Positions 22,834-24,568 of a DNA stretch of 24,568 nt are shown here, piece after piece. Positions within the stretch are counted from its first letter, which is position 1, and the number at the start of each line of letters is the position of its first letter. Source of the stretch: UBA1368 sp964563125. Lineage in GTDB: Bacteria > Bacillota > Syntrophomonadia > Syntrophomonadales > Syntrophomonadaceae. The stretch is taken from contig CAZLVY010000030.1 in the NCBI GenBank assembly GCA_964563125.1, positions 1 to 24,568 on the forward strand, given 5' to 3'. The notes under the pieces are model-generated. The model was not told the DNA's origin. It worked only from the letters and a program-made list of their open reading frames with translations, and ran no database searches. The position numbers and the translations under genes were made by a program.

Positions 22834-23553
22834 ATGGAGATTATATGGCAGGGAATTAAAGAGGGATTTTATCTAATCATGCAATTAGATGCCGAAATAG
22901 TTCAGGTGACACTGCTATCACTGCAAGTATCTCTAACTGCCTTAATATTGTCAGCTGTGATAGGAATTCCGGCCGGGGCAGCAATGGCCTTAAAAGACTT
23001 TCACGGCAAAAAAATATTGCTCAATATCGTTTATACACTAATGGGTCTGCCGCCAGTCTTGGCAGGCCTTTTAGTGTATTTATTACTTACCTGGCGTGGC
23101 CCGTTAGGTCAATACGAACTATTGTTTACACCAGCGGCTATGGTTATTGCCCAGGTATTGCTGGCTACCCCCATCATATGGGGTTTAACCGCCCGGGCGG
23201 TAATGGCACTGGAGCAAAATGTATATGATACGGCAGTAACTCTGGGAGCTTCCCGACGTCAGGCAGCCCTTTCCCTCATCCGGGAGTCACGCATGGGCAT
23301 CATTGCCGCTTTGACAACTGCTCTGGGCCGCGTTATTGCTGAAGTGGGAGCGGTAATGTTGGTGGGAGGAAACATTCGCTGGGCAACCAGGGTTTTGACT
23401 ACTTCAATAGTCCTGGAAACTCGCATGGGCAACTTCAGTACGGCACTGGCACTTGGTATTATTTTGCTGACAATTGCCTTTTTGATCAATCTGATTATTA
23501 TCATGCTGGAAAAGAGGACTTTCCGTTATGACAACACAATTCAAATTACATAA
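22834..23553 (+). CDS. tupB: Tungstate ABC transporter permease
   Basis: 239 aa inner-membrane component with about five hydrophobic segments (about 25-48, 60-80, 92-112, 155-180, 205-228). The cytoplasmic EAA loop is seen as DTAVTLGASRRQAALSLI (about 132-149), which contacts the ATPase. MGLPPVLAGLLVYLLL and GRVIAEVGAVMLVGGNI are typical of TupB/WtpB-type permeases. AGGAGG lies a few bases before the ATG. Its 3' end overlaps tupC by 26 bases, so the ATPase is probably translated by coupling. Confidence 0.95.
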   Translation: MEIIWQGIKEGFYLIMQLDAEIVQVTLLSLQVSLTALILSAVIGIPAGAAMALKDFHGKKILLNIVYTLMGLPPVLAGLLVYLLLTWRGPLGQYELLFTPAAMVIAQVLLATPIIWGLTARAVMALEQNVYDTAVTLGASRRQAALSLIRESRMGIIAALTTALGRVIAEVGAVMLVGGNIRWATRVLTTSIVLETRMGNFSTALALGIILLTIAFLINLIIIMLEKRTFRYDNTIQIT

Positions 23554-24262
23554 TATAAGCAAGCAGTACCACGACCGGGAAGTATTGAGAATAAACCACC
23601 TTGAGATACCAGATGGAAAAATATACACCATTCTGGGACCTAACGGCTCCGGCAAAACTACCCTTTTACGTATTATGGCTTTGCTTTTGCGTAATGATGA
23701 AGGCAGTCTGGAAGTACTGGGTGAAAAGGTTGAGTGGAATAAAGGGCAGATATTAAGACTGCGGCGGCAGATGTCAATGGTTACCCAAACTTCTTTTATG
23801 TTTCAGGGGTCAGTAAATTACAATGTTGCCTATGGACTGCGTAAACGAAAAATGGCGGACAGGGAAATTAGGCGCCGCATTGGTGAAATTTTAGAAATGG
23901 TAGGTATGAGTGCTTATCAGGAGGCAGATGCCCGTACATTGTCCGGCGGAGAACGGCAAAAGGTAGCTATTGCCAGAGCTTTGATATTAGAACCGCGAGT
24001 TTTATTTCTGGATGAGCCAACTTCCAATATTGATATAGCCAGTGCCGCAGAAATCGAAAAATATATTAAATATATAAATGAAACCTGGGGAACTACTATC
24101 ATCATGGTTACCCATAACCTTTTTCAAGCCCGGCGTTTAGCTGATGAAGTACTGTTTTTGAATGAAGGCCGCATTATTGAACAAGGCAGGACAGATCTGA
24201 TTTTTGAACAACCGCAGGATGAGAGAACTGCTGCCTTTTTACGCGGGGAAACCGTTTTCTAA
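23528..24262 (+). CDS. tupC: Tungstate ABC transporter ATP-binding protein
   Basis: 244 aa ABC ATPase. Walker A GPNGSGKTT (37-45), Q-loop near residue 88 (MVTQTSF), ABC signature LSGGERQ (138-144), Walker B VLFLDEPT (about 158-165) and the H-loop MVTHN. No C-terminal TOBE (molybdate-binding) domain is present, unlike ModC, which agrees with a Tup-type transporter. Its start lies inside tupB. The ORF ends before a small 7-bp hairpin (24265-24282), which has no clear T-tract. Confidence 0.94.
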   Translation: MTTQFKLHNISKQYHDREVLRINHLEIPDGKIYTILGPNGSGKTTLLRIMALLLRNDEGSLEVLGEKVEWNKGQILRLRRQMSMVTQTSFMFQGSVNYNVAYGLRKRKMADREIRRRIGEILEMVGMSAYQEADARTLSGGERQKVAIARALILEPRVLFLDEPTSNIDIASAAEIEKYIKYINETWGTTIIMVTHNLFQARRLADEVLFLNEGRIIEQGRTDLIFEQPQDERTAAFLRGETVF

Positions 24263-24289
24263 TCTGATGCTTTCGGTTAGCATTACAAA

Positions 24290-24320
24290 TTGCTTGATTA
24301 TCTAAATAAATTGATATAAT
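24290..24320 (+). promoter_or_regulatory. Probable promoter of the leader RNA
   Basis: TATAAT (24315-24320) is a good -10. For -35, TTGATT (24294-24299, 15 bp spacer) or TTGCTT (24290-24295, 19 bp) are available; neither spacing is ideal. Transcription would start near 24327, which is just before the leader structure. Confidence 0.5.
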
Positions 24321-24344
24321 AAGTCTTGGCAAGCTAATTTATAT

Positions 24345-24413
24345 AATCATGGGCTGTCTATGATGTGACCAGTAAACCATCAGCTGCCATAGAATGGGAG
24401 TAAGTGGAGCTGG
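24345..24413 (+). promoter_or_regulatory. Unassigned structured leader (candidate aptamer)
   Basis: About 70 bases between a promoter and an intrinsic terminator, with pairings that exclude each other. TGATG (24361-24365) can pair with CATCA (24378-24382). GGCTG (24351-24355) can pair with CAGCT (24381-24385). CAGCT (24381-24385) can instead pair with AGCTG (24408-24412), extended by CCA/TGG. The last 3' arm abuts the terminator. I compared it by memory with purine, ZTP, THF, ykkC, Moco, TPP, T-box and preQ1 signatures and none fits. The layout is that of an attenuator, but ligand and even aptamer nature are unknown. Confidence 0.45.
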
Positions 24414-24451
24414 ATCCGTCCGAATATTTGTTCTGACGGATTTAATTTTTT
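24414..24451 (+). terminator. Attenuator-type intrinsic terminator
   Basis: ATCCGTC (24414-24420) pairs with GACGGAT (24435-24441), with a 14-base loop, followed by TTAATTTTTTCTG. It lies 80 bases before the start codon at 24533 and downstream of a promoter, so it would end a roughly 115-base leader RNA unless read through. Confidence 0.8.
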
Positions 24452-24532
24452 CTGTGTCTGAAGAACAGAAGCCTGTAAGGTTCTGCGGTACAGATGTGGT
24501 AAAATGAGTCTAATGAAATCAGGAGGTTTTGC

Positions 24533-24568
24533 ATGAAACAGGACAAAATATTGATTATCGATTTGGGA
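24533..24568 (+). CDS. Start of a truncated gene, possibly GMP synthase
   Basis: Only 12 codons are visible (MKQDKILIIDLG), with AGGAGG (24521-24526) six bases upstream. The phrase I-L-I-I-D-L-G just after a short polar start is how the glutaminase domain of GuaA usually opens (consensus VLDFGGQY). Class I glutamine amidotransferases and response regulators can begin in a similar way, so the assignment is tentative. The attenuator leader before it would suit a purine gene. Confidence 0.45.
   Translation, partial: MKQDKILIIDLG

Noticed and set aside
23528..24262. Molybdate transporter (modABC) instead of tup
   Set aside because: The binding protein has TTTS and the ATPase lacks a C-terminal molybdate-binding domain; order and overlap fit TupABC better, although substrate choice is not proven.
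24262..24290. Terminator after tupC
   Set aside because: A 7-bp stem (TGATGCT/AGCATTA) exists, but there is no T-tract after it, so termination is not supported.
24345..24451. Guanine/purine, ZTP, THF or T-box class leader
   Set aside because: The fixed sequence blocks of those classes (for example the purine three-way junction core, the ZTP CCGCCTGGGC block, the T-box TGG bulge) are not present.

Overview
The window reads as a piece of a draft chromosome from an anaerobic, endospore-forming member of the Bacillota (Clostridia; Syntrophomonadaceae/Peptococcaceae-like is my guess from protein style, not from a search). Support: strong GGAGG ribosome sites with frequent GTG/TTG starts, lipoprotein signal peptides and no outer-membrane genes, a GerMN-domain lipoprotein and a CotF-type coat protein, a TrpR-like YerC/HisR regulator, a HisZ plus short HisG pair, and a Firmicute-style ykkC/PRPP-type leader. 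Composition is moderately AT-rich and uniform; I see no phage, insertion sequence, tRNA, rRNA or CRISPR array.

Layout. (1) 1-4.6 kb: glnA on the minus strand, a membrane-anchored protein of unknown role, hpt, and two minus-strand envelope proteins (one unknown, one GerMN lipoprotein), separated by clear hairpin terminators. (2) 4.77-17.11 kb: a short unknown gene, then a riboswitch-controlled run of tightly spaced plus-strand genes: purE-purM-purN-purH-purD, a membrane/TPR-like protein, an HD phosphohydrolase, yerC/hisR, hisZ-hisG-hisD-hisB-hisA-hisIE, closed by a terminator at about 17.15 kb. I see no internal terminator, so the purine and histidine genes may be one roughly 12 kb transcript under a PRPP-type riboswitch. 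PRPP is the shared precursor of both pathways, and the histidine pathway releases AICAR, the PurH substrate. hisH, hisF, hisC and purF/L/Q/S/C/B/K are not in the window. (3) 17.2-19.85 kb, minus strand: a CotF-like coat protein and a large secreted beta-propeller protein. (4) 20.0-21.6 kb: a PAS-PAS-HD-GYP signalling protein cut by a 100-N scaffold gap that is flanked by the same 55 bp on both sides, so the break is probably artificial. (5) 21.6-24.26 kb: a Moco/Tuco-type riboswitch with terminator, then tungstate transporter genes tupA-tupB-tupC. (6) 24.26 kb to the end: a promoter, an unassigned structured leader ending in a terminator, and the first 12 codons of a gene that may be guaA.

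Three places therefore look like transcription attenuators fed by metabolites: purE (PRPP), tupA (molybdenum/tungsten cofactor) and the unassigned leader at the right edge. The last is the best candidate for something undescribed.
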